DNA of 64,000 nucleotides from Natrinema versiforme (GCF_005576615.1 NZ_CP040330.1:3596001-3660000); one strand, 5' to 3'. Shown: positions 33,863 through 43,032, counted from the stretch's first letter. Numbers and translations are program-made. Notes: generated by a model from the letters alone, not told the origin.

Positions 33863-34834
33863 TTACTCGCGTTCCCGCTCGCTTTCGTCCTCGTCGTCGG
33901 TTCCGATGCCGAGGTCGGCGACACCGAGGTCGTCCAAGCCGATGTCACCCCCTCGAGGCGGCGACTGGCCGCCCATGCCGCGGCCGTCGCGTCCGGCTCC
34001 GGCACCCGCACCGCCGCGTCCAGCGCCACCGCGCCCGGCACCCGCACCGCCGCGTCCGGCACCCGCACCGCCCTGCCCTTGGCCGTACATCTCCTCGCGG
34101 TCGTCCATCATCTCCTGTTCGGCCTGCTCACGCATCTCGTTCGCCTCGTCGGCGATCTCTTCGGCCTGATCGAACTCGCCGAGCTCCTCGAGGATCTCGG
34201 CTTTCGTCTCGAGGACCTTGGCGTTGCGCAGCCCCAGCCGGATCGCGTTGTCGACGCAGTTCAACGCCTCCTCGGAGAGGCCCCGCTCCGAGAGGAAGAA
34301 CGCGCGGTTGAACCAGCCTGCGGCGAAGCGCTCGTCGATCTCGATGGCGCGTTCGGCGTGCTCTAGGGCCTCGGTCGTCTCGCCGAACTCCCAGAGGGCG
34401 TAGGCGAGATTGGTTTCAGCGGTCGCGGCGTGCTCGCTCTCCTCGTCGATCCGCAGCGCCTCGCGGTGGGCCCCGATGGCCTCGTCCCACTCCTCGAGTT
34501 CGCCGTGGGCGACGCCCTTGTTCACCCACGCCTCCTGCTCGAGTTTCTCGTCTTCGGCGTAGCTGGCGGTCCGATCGAAGGCGTCGGTGGCCTGCTCGTA
34601 GCGGTTGATCTGCATGTAGTTCAGGCCGACATCGAGCAGTTCGCTGGCGTCGACGGCGTCCTGATCGATGTTGTGCTGGTCGAGCGTGTCGGTGACGACG
34701 CGGGAGTCGACGGGGTCGACCTTCGACGGGTCGACGCCGAGCTCCGGCGGATCCAGATCGAAATCGTCGTACGGATCGCCGAACCCCTCTCCTTCGGAGA
34801 AGCGATGGTCGCGGTCGTCGTCTCGGTCGGTCAT
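33863..34834 (-). CDS. TPR repeat protein with Gly/Ala/Arg-rich tail
   Basis: A 323-aa protein. An acidic N-terminus is followed by about five TPR-like helix pairs (LDVGLNYMQINRYEQATDAF; AWVNKGVAHGELEEWDEAIG; TAETNLAYALWEFGETTEAL; AAGWFNRAFFLSERGLSEEA; AKVLETKAEILEELGEFDQA). A low-complexity tail of GAGAGRGGAGAG-type repeats (about residues 250-285) resembles RGG-like segments. Probably a protein- or RNA-interaction scaffold. It is coupled with the DUF424 gene. Confidence 0.85.
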   Translation of the reverse strand: MTDRDDDRDHRFSEGEGFGDPYDDFDLDPPELGVDPSKVDPVDSRVVTDTLDQHNIDQDAVDASELLDVGLNYMQINRYEQATDAFDRTASYAEDEKLEQEAWVNKGVAHGELEEWDEAIGAHREALRIDEESEHAATAETNLAYALWEFGETTEALEHAERAIEIDERFAAGWFNRAFFLSERGLSEEALNCVDNAIRLGLRNAKVLETKAEILEELGEFDQAEEIADEANEMREQAEQEMMDDREEMYGQGQGGAGAGRGGAGAGRGGAGRGGAGAGAGRDGRGMGGQSPPRGGDIGLDDLGVADLGIGTDDEDESERERE

Positions 34835-34921
34835 TACCCGAATGTGGCGGTGACGACTGTTAAGGCCTGCGACCCGGGTAGCACCGCATTGTGTCGCCGT
34901 TCGGATTGCGGCCGAGACGAC

Positions 34922-36694
34922 TCACACCCGTCCGCCGAGTCGTCTGGTGACGCCCCGCAACGACTGGGTCACTTCCGCCGGGTGGGGAAGCCCGAGTCGG
35001 TATCGGAGCCGATCCTGCCGCTTGAGCGGCTCGAACACCGCGGGCTCCTCGAGGTCCCAGATCGCCGCCCGGTCCCGAACCCCGTGGCGCTCGAAGACGG
35101 CGTTCGCCGCGCGCCGGCCGGCCTCCGCGGCCGACTCCATCGAAGCCAGATCCGAGTTCGTTCGCACGTAGTCGCTCGCTAGCGCGAGATTCCGCACGCC
35201 GACATCGGCCGGCGGGCGGTTGCGCAACGAGCCCACGGTGTTGATCAGCAGCGGCGAGCGGTTTTCGACGCCGGCAGCGTCGACGGCTTCTTCTCGCGGG
35301 CGCTGCCCGCTCGAACGGTCCGCGGAGTCTTGGAAGACTTCGTCTTCCAATGGTCGGGAACTCGGCGAGTTCCCTCGACTTCGCTCCGCGTGATCGCCGT
35401 CCGCTCGTTGCGTCGGAGACGCAACGCTCTCGACAATCGACGGGTCGAGAAACCACTCCACAAGCATGTCGTCGGTCAATCGGTCGTCGGGCCCGTTCAG
35501 GTGGACCGTCAGTTGCGCCCAGATCTCCTCGGCGATTTCCTCGCGCGTACACGCTCGAGCCGGCTTCTCGTGGCGGATTCCCGGCGTGTCCCAGTCCGAG
35601 GCGATCACCGAGAGGACGCCCTCGACCGCGTCGGGGCCGCGATTCTCGAGGTCGTAGCCCGTCCAGAACTGCCGCTGCGAGATCGAGGTCAGCGCCCACG
35701 GGGAGTCGGTGTAGACCTGATGGCCGCGGGTCAGTTCGATGTCGTCGCTGAGATAGAACTGGATCCCGTTCATCCACGCCGTCTCGAGCCGGTCGATTCG
35801 GGCCAGTTCGGGCGCGGCCCGGCCCAGTTCCGGCGTGACGAACTCGGGGGCGACCTCGACCGGCACCGCGAGGACGTAGTCGTCCGCGGTCGCCGTCCGC
35901 CCGTCGGCCAGCGCGGCCCCGGTAACCCGCCGGCCGTCGAACTCGAGCCCCCGTGCGGGGGTGTTCGGCCGAAACTCGACGCCGAGGCGCTCGAGGTAGT
36001 CGAGCCACGGCTCGATCCACGCCTCCGACGTCGGCGCGTTCAAGACGAGCTCGGTCGGCGAGGTCGGATCGAGTTGGCCGAAGAGCAACTGCAGGTAGAT
36101 CGCGCCGACCGTGCGGGCGCTGCCGACCTGCGGTCGGAGCGCGACGAGGGCCTGCGTGGCGTCGGCGAGCCGATCGCGGAACGCCTGCGAGCGGTGCTCG
36201 GCGTCGATGAACGCCCACCACGAGATGTCGTCGAGTTCGTCCTCGCGGCGGTCCTCGCAGGCGGTCAGCAGGTAGAGGAGTCGCTCGAGCAGGAAGCGAA
36301 CGTCCTCTCGGGGCAGGTCCTCGGCGAACGCGGGGCGAAGCGCCTCGAGCCAGCCCCGCACCGTGTCGGGCGTGCGCGTCTCGGCGATCCGGCTCGGCCC
36401 CGTCGAACTCGCGATCAGCGTCGCCTCGGTCTCGACGAGGTTGTCCGCGACGGTCCCAGTCCCGTCCGGAATTCGTTCCATCGTGTCGATAACGTGCCGG
36501 TAGAACGCCGGGAAGAACCGGAAGCCGTGTTCGCCGTGTAACGCGTCCGGCTCGTCCGCGATCGGCATCGATCGGGCCTTCCCGCCGAAGCGGTCGTTCG
36601 CCTCGAAGACGGTTACGTTGAATCCGCGTTCGGCGAGTTCGTGGGCCGCGGAGAGGCCGCCGATCCCGCCGCCGAGGACGACAACGTCGGTCAT
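34922..36694 (-). CDS. FAD-dependent amine oxidase / hydroxysqualene dehydroxylase-like protein
   Basis: A 590-aa flavoprotein starting at ATG 36694. The FAD site is VVVLGGGIGGLSAAHELAER followed by FEANDRFGGKARSM; the C-terminal FAD signature is around NLALASDYVRTNSDLASMES. It resembles the phytoene desaturase/HpnE group (GEHGFRFFPAFYRHVIDTME; EVAPEFVTPELG). An insert of about 55 residues (between WFLDPSIVES and VENRSPLLINTVGS) is made of perfect short palindromes at DNA level and should not belong to the fold. The substrate is likely an isoprenoid, but that is inference. Confidence 0.8.
   Translation of the reverse strand: MTDVVVLGGGIGGLSAAHELAERGFNVTVFEANDRFGGKARSMPIADEPDALHGEHGFRFFPAFYRHVIDTMERIPDGTGTVADNLVETEATLIASSTGPSRIAETRTPDTVRGWLEALRPAFAEDLPREDVRFLLERLLYLLTACEDRREDELDDISWWAFIDAEHRSQAFRDRLADATQALVALRPQVGSARTVGAIYLQLLFGQLDPTSPTELVLNAPTSEAWIEPWLDYLERLGVEFRPNTPARGLEFDGRRVTGAALADGRTATADDYVLAVPVEVAPEFVTPELGRAAPELARIDRLETAWMNGIQFYLSDDIELTRGHQVYTDSPWALTSISQRQFWTGYDLENRGPDAVEGVLSVIASDWDTPGIRHEKPARACTREEIAEEIWAQLTVHLNGPDDRLTDDMLVEWFLDPSIVESVASPTQRADGDHAERSRGNSPSSRPLEDEVFQDSADRSSGQRPREEAVDAAGVENRSPLLINTVGSLRNRPPADVGVRNLALASDYVRTNSDLASMESAAEAGRRAANAVFERHGVRDRAAIWDLEEPAVFEPLKRQDRLRYRLGLPHPAEVTQSLRGVTRRLGGRV
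35296..35425. repeat. String of four perfect 3-nt-loop hairpins inside a coding region
   Basis: GCGGGC-GCT-GCCCGC (35296-35310), TTGGAAGAC-TTC-GTCTTCCAA (35330-35350), GGGAACTC-GGC-GAGTTCCC (35356-35374) and GTTGCGTC-GGA-GACGCAAC (35407-35425). All have perfect stems of 6-9 bp and loops of exactly three bases. They lie in frame in the FAD amine oxidase. Confidence 0.85.
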
Positions 36695-36826
36695 TGACCC
36701 CTCTCAGCGCGCGACGGAAATAACGGGTGCCCCTAACCACGAATCGAGCCCCGATCTGCCGTCGTTGGAGACGAACCGCTCCCCTACCCCGTTACCCTTG
36801 AGTACGCCGCTCACGAGCACTCGCGT

Positions 36827-37384
36827 ATGCGACTGTTCGTCAGCGTCGACCTGCCCGACGACCTCGCGGAACCGGTCACCGACCTGCAAGACGAGTTCGC
36901 CGACGCCGGCGGACTCGATTTCACCGACCCCGAGCAGGCCCACATCACGATGAAGTTCCTCGGCGACGTGGACGAGGATCGGCTGCCCGACCTCGAGCGG
37001 GAACTCGCCGCCGCCGTCGAGGACGCGGATATCGACCCGTTTCCCGTCCGCTACGGCGGGCTGGGCGTCTTTCCGAACCTCGACTACATCAGCGTCGTCT
37101 GGCTGGGCGTCGAGCGCGGCGGCGAGGAACTCACGCGACTCCATGAGGCCATCGAGGGTCGGACGACTGCGATGGGATTCGACGCCGAGGACCACGATTT
37201 CACCCCTCACGTCACGCTCGCGCGGATGGAACACGCCGGCGGGAAGGAACTGGTCCAAGAACTCGTCCGGGAGCGCGAACCGACGGTCGGCGAGACGCGA
37301 GTCGACGAGATCCGACTGACCGAGAGCACGCTCACCGACGAGGGCCCGGTCTACTCGACGGTCGCATCGTTCCCGCTCGAGTGA
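36827..37384 (+). CDS. thpR: RNA 2',3'-cyclic phosphodiesterase (LigT/ThpR)
   Basis: A 185-aa 2H phosphoesterase beginning MRLFVSVDLPDDLAEPVTDL. Both catalytic HxT motifs are present: AHITMKFLG (His39, Thr41) and PHVTLARM near residue 127. The spacing and length fit archaeal ThpR, which opens 2',3'-cyclic phosphates and in vitro ligates tRNA halves. Stand-alone gene, divergent from the FAD oxidase. Confidence 0.93.
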   Translation: MRLFVSVDLPDDLAEPVTDLQDEFADAGGLDFTDPEQAHITMKFLGDVDEDRLPDLERELAAAVEDADIDPFPVRYGGLGVFPNLDYISVVWLGVERGGEELTRLHEAIEGRTTAMGFDAEDHDFTPHVTLARMEHAGGKELVQELVREREPTVGETRVDEIRLTESTLTDEGPVYSTVASFPLE

Positions 37385-37523
37385 CGCGGTACTCCTCACT
37401 CTCGGCCGTTTCTAGCGAGGCGATAGTCTCCCGAAGTTGACCATTAGACCGCCGTTCCGGCCGATAGTCAGGAAATACAGAACTGGGTATCAAGACGGCG
37501 TTCGGCGTAGCGAATCCGGTACC

Positions 37524-38507
37524 ATGGGCACCGGACTCGAGGATCGACCGACCGAGCGCGCAGGCGGTCGGTGGCGGGTTACGCGGCGGGAGGCACTCGC
37601 CGCGGTCGGGGGCGCGGCGCTCGCCTCGTCGGTCGGCGCATCGAAGACGGCGACCGACCGCGACGACGCACCCGTTCGCGTCCGAGTCTATCCCGGCGAT
37701 GTACCGCTGCAGGCCCGACTGCGCTACGGACTCGACGAACTGCGTCGCGATTGGCCGACCCCGCTCCGCGACGCGCGTTCGGCCATCGACGCGGCCTTCG
37801 AGCAGGTGCTCGCGTACGCCGGCGAGCGCGAACGCCTCGAGTCCCTCGAGATCAGCGTCGAGCGCGGCGACCCGATCCGGTTTCCGCCTTCGGAGACGCC
37901 GCTGTCGACCGACGCCGTGCTCCCCTCGCTCGGGGGGCTGCTCGAGCGGTTTCGGAAGCGATTACGGAACCGCAACGCGCTCACCGGCCGGGCTTGCCAC
38001 GTCCTCCTGTGCTGGTCGCCGCTGAATTACCGGGTCGGCTACGGGGGAACGCTGTCGCCGAACTCCGTCACCGGCGCGGCCGCCGACGGCGACAGCAGTG
38101 ACGAGCGGGCGGGCGGCGACGCGCAGACGGTCGCCAACGTCGGCGCGACCGAGGTCTGGGACTCCCGGGCGGTGACACAGAATATGGCGATCCATGAGAC
38201 GATTCACACGTTTCTCCCGAACGATATCGTCGAGTCGATCGGCGACGCATACTGCGATCACGAACTCGGGACGGCCGTTCGGACCGACGCGGAGACGCTG
38301 GAAGTATCGCCGATCGCGACCGCCTACGCCGGCCCGGACCGAATCGGCGGCGGCACCCGCTTTCACGGCACCGGTTGCTGCGATCGGAGCCGGTTCGTTC
38401 GCCACGACGGCACCGACGGTATCGAAAACTGGACCTACACGACCGAACTCAGCGACGCCACGTGCGAGGGGGTTACCCGGTTTCTCGAGCGGCGATTCGA
38501 GCCCTGA
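37524..38507 (+). CDS. Tat-exported putative zinc metallopeptidase (HExxH)
   Basis: A 327-aa protein from ATG 37524. The N-terminus has a Tat-like region (WRVTRREALAAVGGAALASS) and small-residue cleavage site. The mature part contains MAIHETIHTFLPNDIVESIG: an HExxH zinc motif (His224-Glu225) in a helix, followed 20 residues later by YCDHELG, which could give the third ligand. Several cysteines (GRACHVLLCW, GTGCCDRS, DATCEG) suggest disulfides in an extracellular protein. It is not an obvious member of a named peptidase family I can recall. Confidence 0.65.
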   Translation: MGTGLEDRPTERAGGRWRVTRREALAAVGGAALASSVGASKTATDRDDAPVRVRVYPGDVPLQARLRYGLDELRRDWPTPLRDARSAIDAAFEQVLAYAGERERLESLEISVERGDPIRFPPSETPLSTDAVLPSLGGLLERFRKRLRNRNALTGRACHVLLCWSPLNYRVGYGGTLSPNSVTGAAADGDSSDERAGGDAQTVANVGATEVWDSRAVTQNMAIHETIHTFLPNDIVESIGDAYCDHELGTAVRTDAETLEVSPIATAYAGPDRIGGGTRFHGTGCCDRSRFVRHDGTDGIENWTYTTELSDATCEGVTRFLERRFEP

Positions 38508-38601
38508 GACCGCTCTCGTGGGCGATCCGATCACGATTTCGCCGGCGATTCGAACCGATCTGTCGCCGTTTCGCCCCGCTTGCCCTGCAAGATGGACAAG
38601 A

Positions 38602-38607
38602 TTTTAA
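38602..38607 (+). promoter_or_regulatory. TATA box of the L39e-L31e-aIF6 operon
   Basis: TTTTAA, about 29 nt before the L39e ATG at 38634, fitting a leaderless ribosomal-protein transcript. Confidence 0.55.
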
Positions 38608-38633
38608 GCCAGCACGGGCTACGTCGGGCTACT

Positions 38634-38786
38634 ATGGGTAAGAAATCGAAGGGCAAGAAGAAGCGACTTGCCAAACTCGAGAACCAGAACAGCCGCGTGC
38701 CGGCTTGGGTTATGATGAAGACGGACATGGAAGTCCAGCGGAACCCGAAGCGACGCAACTGGCGGCGTAACGACACCGACGAGTAA
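38634..38786 (+). CDS. rpl39e: 50S ribosomal protein L39e
   Basis: A 50-aa basic protein starting [20 protein letters not shown] and ending [12 protein letters not shown]: the full-length archaeal L39e lining the exit tunnel. First gene of an operon with L31e (2-nt gap) and aIF6. Confidence 0.96.
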   Translation: MGKKSKGKKKRLAKLENQNSRVPAWVMMKTDMEVQRNPKRRNWRRNDTDE

Positions 38787-38788
38787 CG

Positions 38789-39067
38789 ATGAGTGCAAGT
38801 GATTTCGAGGAACGCGTCGTTACCGTTCCCCTGCGAGACGTCAAGAAGGGAGCCAACCACGAGGCCGCCGACTACGCGATGCGACTGGTCCGCGAGCACC
38901 TCGCGAAACACTTCGCGGTCGACGAGGACGCCATCCGTCTGGACCCCTCGATCAACGAGACGGTCTGGTCGAACGGGCGCTCCAATCCGCCGCGAAAGCT
39001 GCGCGTCCGCGCAGCCCGCTTCGACGAAGAGGGTGAAGCCGTCGTCGAGGCCGAGGTCGCAGACTAA
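38789..39067 (+). CDS. rpl31e: 50S ribosomal protein L31e
   Basis: A 92-aa archaeal/eukaryotic L31e: [20 protein letters not shown] and the conserved [20 protein letters not shown]. Sits near the exit tunnel. Spacing of 2 nt to both neighbours indicates one transcript. Confidence 0.96.
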   Translation: MSASDFEERVVTVPLRDVKKGANHEAADYAMRLVREHLAKHFAVDEDAIRLDPSINETVWSNGRSNPPRKLRVRAARFDEEGEAVVEAEVAD

Positions 39068-39069
39068 AC

Positions 39070-39735
39070 TTGCAGCGCCTCGCATTCGCCGGGTCGGCCT
39101 ACGTCGGCGTCTTCGCCCGTGCGACCGACTCGTGCGTACTCGTTCGCCACGACGTCGACGACGACGTTGCCGCCGACCTGTCCGACGAACTCGAGGTGCC
39201 CGCCATCCAGACGACCGTCGGTGGGTCCTCGACGGTCGGCGCGCTAGCGACGGGTAACGAGAACGGGCTGCTCGTCAGTTCCCGCGTCCTCGAGTACGAA
39301 CGCGAAGCCCTCGAGGAATCGGTCGACGTGCCCGTCGACGAGTTGCCGGGCAACATCAACGCCGCCGGCAACGTCGTGCTCGCGAACGACTACGGGGCCT
39401 ACGTCCATCCGGACCTGCCCCGCGAGGCGACCCAGATCGTCAAGGACACGCTCGAGGTGCCCGTCGAACGCGGCGACCTCGCTGGCGTTCGAACCGTCGG
39501 CACCGCCGCGGTGGCGACCAACACCGGCGTGCTCTGTCACCCGAAAGCGACCGACGAGGAACTCGATATCCTCGAAGACGCGCTAGATGTCCGAGCGGAC
39601 GTCGGCACGGTCAACTACGGCGCGCCGCTGGTCGGCTCCGGGCTGATCGCCAACGAGGCCGGCTACGTGGTCGGCGAGGACACGACCGGGCCCGAACTGG
39701 GCCGGATCGAAGACGCGCTGGGCTATCTCGACTGA
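39070..39735 (+). CDS. tif6: Translation initiation factor aIF6
   Basis: A 221-aa ribosome anti-association factor of five pseudo-repeats. It shows [54 protein letters not shown] and [21 protein letters not shown], all typical for IF6. It uses a TTG start at 39070, fixed by the 2-nt gap after the L31e stop and the conserved [13 protein letters not shown] opening. Confidence 0.95.
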   Translation: MQRLAFAGSAYVGVFARATDSCVLVRHDVDDDVAADLSDELEVPAIQTTVGGSSTVGALATGNENGLLVSSRVLEYEREALEESVDVPVDELPGNINAAGNVVLANDYGAYVHPDLPREATQIVKDTLEVPVERGDLAGVRTVGTAAVATNTGVLCHPKATDEELDILEDALDVRADVGTVNYGAPLVGSGLIANEAGYVVGEDTTGPELGRIEDALGYLD

Positions 39736-39871
39736 CCCCAGCGCGTCGGTTTCTCGGCGTCGCCGCCCGTTTCTCGGCGCGGTCTGCACTTTGACTCCAG
39801 CGGCGAGGCTGACCGGAATATCGATCGGAATCGGGAAAATCACCCCGTTGAACCGGCCGCTGACCGGTATC

Positions 39872-39893
39872 TATATTTACTCGATATCGAGTA
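39872..39893. promoter_or_regulatory. TATA box followed by a 16-bp palindromic operator
   Basis: TATATTTA (39872-39879) about 26 nt before ATG 39902, directly followed by the perfect palindrome TACTCGATATCGAGTA (39878-39893). Binding there would occlude promoter opening. No regulator is adjacent. Confidence 0.55.
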
Positions 39894-39901
39894 TACGGTG
39901 T

Positions 39902-40213
39902 ATGCTCTGGCAGGACGTGGTTTTCATGGCCGGTAGTCTGCTCTCAGTCGTCTTTCTCGTGCCCGCTCTCCGAGACGCGGCCGCGCGGATCCCTGTCGCG
40001 ACGAGCCGACCCAAGATGGCGCTGGGGGCCGTCTACGCGGCGACGTTCGCCACGATGGGAATGCCCCTCGCCGCGGTCGGCCTGTTGGCCACCGGCGTCA
40101 TGTGGGGCCTGCTCGCGGCGTACCGCTCGCCGCGGGCGACAGCGTCACCGCACACTCGGCACTCCGTTTCGATGTCCCACGAGGGGAAACCACCCCTCGC
40201 GTTCGACGACTGA
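39902..40213 (+). CDS. Small two-helix membrane protein
   Basis: A 103-aa protein from ATG 39902 with helices FMAGSLLSVVFLVPALRD and YAATFATMGMPLAAVGLLATGV, then a cytosolic tail (SHEGKPPLAFDD). Similar small proteins occur in other haloarchaea as far as I recall. Its promoter carries a palindromic operator. Function unknown. Confidence 0.65.
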   Translation: MLWQDVVFMAGSLLSVVFLVPALRDAAARIPVATSRPKMALGAVYAATFATMGMPLAAVGLLATGVMWGLLAAYRSPRATASPHTRHSVSMSHEGKPPLAFDD

Positions 40214-40232
40214 CCGGATCGACGCCGCGCTC

Positions 40233-40544
40233 TTACTGCCGTTCGAACCGATGTAACACGACCTCGCTATCGTCGTCCCACTCGAAATTTTCGTGGGCCC
40301 GCTCGAGCAGGCGCTCGTACGCGTCCAGATTCTCCATCCCTTCGGCCTGTGCGTCTTCGTCAGTCAGGTCGCCGAGCGTCCGTTCGGTCACGTCGGTCAC
40401 TTCGAAGGTCGTCCCGTCGATCGCGAACGTGTCCCCCTCCTCGGCGTACCGGTGGCCGCGGTGGATCTGGGTGACCTCGCCCTCGAGGACCTGATTCTGC
40501 ATCCGATCGCTCGGCAACAGCTCGCCGGGCTCGAGTTCGCTCAT
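40233..40544 (-). CDS. ASCH/PUA-like domain protein
   Basis: A 103-aa protein starting MSELEPGELLPSDRMQNQVL at ATG 40544. The pattern VLEGEVTQIHRGHRYAEEGD then FAIDGTTFEVTDVTERTLGDL with a C-terminal YERLLERAHENFEWDDDSEV is that of haloarchaeal ASCH-domain proteins (PUA-like beta-barrel, presumed RNA binding). Convergent with the small membrane gene and divergent from L18Ae. Confidence 0.75.
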   Translation of the reverse strand: MSELEPGELLPSDRMQNQVLEGEVTQIHRGHRYAEEGDTFAIDGTTFEVTDVTERTLGDLTDEDAQAEGMENLDAYERLLERAHENFEWDDDSEVVLHRFERQ

Positions 40545-40695
40545 GGCCGCGGCTTCGATTCGGCGCGGTAAAATCCTTGACCCTCCGCACGTCGGGAAAC
40601 CGGCGACCGGGGCGGTTCTCACGACGGCCTGCGGGAACTGTGGCCGTCCGAATGGGAAGGGAAGATTCTTCCGACTGCCTGCCGGAAGGACAGAC

Positions 40696-40872
40696 ATGAG
40701 TCAATTTACGGTCAGTGGTCGGTTCAAGAGCCGCGACGGCTTCGCGGAGTTCGAGACGTCGATCGACGCCGAAAACGAGAACGTCGCCCGCGAACACACC
40801 TATACCCAGCTCGGCAGCCAGCACGGGCTCAAGCGTACCGAAATCGAACTCGAGGAGGTAACCCAACAATGA
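40696..40872 (+). CDS. rplX: 50S ribosomal protein L18Ae (LX)
   Basis: A 58-aa archaeal LX protein: MSQFTVSGRFKSRDGFAEFE and NVAREHTYTQLGSQHGLKR. It overlaps prefoldin alpha by ATGA, the conserved haloarchaeal arrangement LX-pfdA-ftsY. Confidence 0.93.
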   Translation: MSQFTVSGRFKSRDGFAEFETSIDAENENVAREHTYTQLGSQHGLKRTEIELEEVTQQ

Positions 40873-41321
40873 GTCAGCAGCAACTTCAGCAACTGTCCCA
40901 GGAGCTTCAGGAGATCGAAGAACAGATCGAAGGCCTTCAGGCGAACGTCGAGGCCGTCCAGCAGGAGAAGACCGAAGTCGACGAGGCCATCGAGGCGCTC
41001 GGCTCGCTCGAGACCGGTTCGACGGTGCAGATGCCCCTCGGCGGCGGCGCGTACCTCCGAACGACGATCGAGGACATCGACGAGGTCATCGTCGATCTCG
41101 GTGCCGACTACGCCGCGGAGTTCGAGGAAGACGACGCCGTCGACGCCCTCGAGAACAAGAAGGAGCACCTCGACGACCAGATCGACGAGCTCAACGAAGA
41201 GATCGCCGAACTCGAGACCGAGAGCAGCGAACTCGAGCAGCAGGCCCAGCAGCTCCAGCAGCAGGCCATGCAACAGCAGATGCAGGGCATGGGCCAGGGT
41301 CAGGGTCAGCCCGACGAATAA
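40869..41321 (+). CDS. pfdA: Prefoldin alpha subunit
   Basis: A 150-aa chaperone subunit with two long coiled coils flanking a beta-hairpin segment (GSTVQMPLGGGAYLRTTIED). The start MSQQQLQQLSQELQEIEEQI and the Gln/Met-rich tail (QQAMQQQMQGMGQGQGQ) are typical of haloarchaeal PfdA. It captures unfolded proteins for the thermosome. Coupled to LX and 28 nt before ftsY. Confidence 0.94.
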   Translation: MSQQQLQQLSQELQEIEEQIEGLQANVEAVQQEKTEVDEAIEALGSLETGSTVQMPLGGGAYLRTTIEDIDEVIVDLGADYAAEFEEDDAVDALENKKEHLDDQIDELNEEIAELETESSELEQQAQQLQQQAMQQQMQGMGQGQGQPDE

Positions 41322-41349
41322 CGCGGCGTAGGGACTCCCATCGATACCC

Positions 41350-43032
41350 ATGTTCGACAACCTGAAGGACAAGCTCGGTAGCTTCCGCGAAGACGCGGAA
41401 GAAGCCGCCGAGGAGAACGTCGAGGAAGTCGACGAGGACGACCTCGAGGACGAGGATCTCGAGGCGGTCGATCCGGATACAGCGGCGGCCTCGACGGACG
41501 CGGAAGCGACCGATACTACCCCCGAACCGGCGGCGGCCGAGACCGCCGAATCGGCAGCCCCGGCGTCGGCCGACGTCGAGCCGGAGGCGGAGTTAGAGCC
41601 GGAACCCGAACCCGAATCGGAAACGGGGGCGACGACCGACTCCGCGACCACGGACGCGGCCGAATCCGCCGGCCAGGAGCCGGCGGCCGAATCCGAACCC
41701 GATTTCCTCGAGTCCGACGATCCGGAGCCGTCGGCAGCGGAGGTCTCCGACGAGGAGGAAGCCGACGCGACGGTTCCCGACGACGAATCGGCCGACGAAG
41801 CCGACGAGACTGAGGAAGTCGACGAGGCCGAGGACGATGACGGCGGTCGGACCGGGCTCGGTGCTCGAGCACGTTCCCTCTTTTCGGGCTCGTCCGACGA
41901 CGCCGAACCGGAATCCGACGAGACGACTCCCGACGAAGAGCCGGACGAGACGCCCGCTGTCGACGAGGCGGCCGCCGAGACGGCGACCGTGGACGACGCG
42001 TCGGCCGGCGCGGCGGCTTCCGATACGGAGGAAGTCGATGCGGCGACCGGCGACGGAGAACCCGACGATGTCGCAGTCGATGACGAGGCGTCGCCCGACA
42101 CAGCGGCTGACGACGCGGCCGAGGAGGCCGACAACGGCAGCACCGGCTTCGGTGCCAAGGCCAAATCCCTCGTCAAGGGGAAGTTCGTCATCGAGGAGGA
42201 GGACCTCGAGGGCCCGCTGCACGAACTCGAGATGGCGCTGCTTTCCAGCGACGTCGAGATGGGCGTCGCCGAGGAGATCCTCGACAACATCCGCGACGAA
42301 CTGGTCGGCGAGACGCGGACGTTTACGACCTCGACCGGCGAGGTCGTTGAGGAGGCGCTGCACAACGCGATCTACGACGTGATCAGCGTCGGGCAGTTCG
42401 ACTTCGACGAGCGCATCGCCGTCGAGGACAAGCCCGTCACCATCATCTTCACTGGCGTCAACGGCGTCGGGAAGACCACCTCGATCGCCAAGATGAGCCG
42501 CTACTTCGAGGAGCGGGGCTACTCGACGGTGATGGCCAACGGCGACACCTACCGCGCCGGGGCCAACGAGCAGATCCAAGAACACGCCGACGCCCTGGAC
42601 ACGAAGTGTATTAGCCACGAACAGGGCGGCGATCCCGCGGCGGTGCTGTACGACGCCGTCGAGTACGCCGAGGCCAACGACATCGACGTCGTCCTCGGCG
42701 ATACGGCGGGGCGGCTCCACACCGACGAGGGGCTGATGGACCAACTCGAGAAGATCGGCCGCGTCGTCGACCCCGACATGACGCTGTTCGTCGACGAGGC
42801 CGTCGCCGGACAGGACGCGGTCAACCGCGCCCGCGAGTTCAACGAGGCCGCCGAGATCGACGGCGCGATCCTGACGAAGGCCGACGCCGACTCCAACGGC
42901 GGTGCGGCCATCTCGGTCGCCCACGTCACCGGGAAACCGATCCTGTTCCTCGGCGTCGGGCAGGGGTACGACGACTTAGAGCGGTTCGATCCCGACGAGA
43001 TGGTCGACCGCCTGCTGGCCGAGGAGGACTAG
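41350..43032 (+). CDS. ftsY: SRP receptor FtsY
   Basis: A 560-aa GTPase receptor for SRP at the membrane. A very long acidic Glu/Asp/Ala-rich A-domain (residues about 10-270) precedes the NG domain (FVIEEEDLEGPLHELEMALL). GTPase motifs: FTGVNGVGKTTSIAKMSRYF (G1), VLGDTAGRLHTDEGLMDQL (G3), ILTKADADSNGGAAISVAH (G4/G5). The acidic segment contains an internal copy of similar wording (GRTGLGARARSLFSG and GSTGFGAKAKSLVKG), a likely duplication. Confidence 0.97.
   Translation: MFDNLKDKLGSFREDAEEAAEENVEEVDEDDLEDEDLEAVDPDTAAASTDAEATDTTPEPAAAETAESAAPASADVEPEAELEPEPEPESETGATTDSATTDAAESAGQEPAAESEPDFLESDDPEPSAAEVSDEEEADATVPDDESADEADETEEVDEAEDDDGGRTGLGARARSLFSGSSDDAEPESDETTPDEEPDETPAVDEAAAETATVDDASAGAAASDTEEVDAATGDGEPDDVAVDDEASPDTAADDAAEEADNGSTGFGAKAKSLVKGKFVIEEEDLEGPLHELEMALLSSDVEMGVAEEILDNIRDELVGETRTFTTSTGEVVEEALHNAIYDVISVGQFDFDERIAVEDKPVTIIFTGVNGVGKTTSIAKMSRYFEERGYSTVMANGDTYRAGANEQIQEHADALDTKCISHEQGGDPAAVLYDAVEYAEANDIDVVLGDTAGRLHTDEGLMDQLEKIGRVVDPDMTLFVDEAVAGQDAVNRAREFNEAAEIDGAILTKADADSNGGAAISVAHVTGKPILFLGVGQGYDDLERFDPDEMVDRLLAEED

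Noticed and set aside
41350-42160. Acidic N-terminus of FtsY as a foreign insertion
   Set aside because: Long acidic A-domains are normal for haloarchaeal FtsY; only a small internal duplication is noteworthy.
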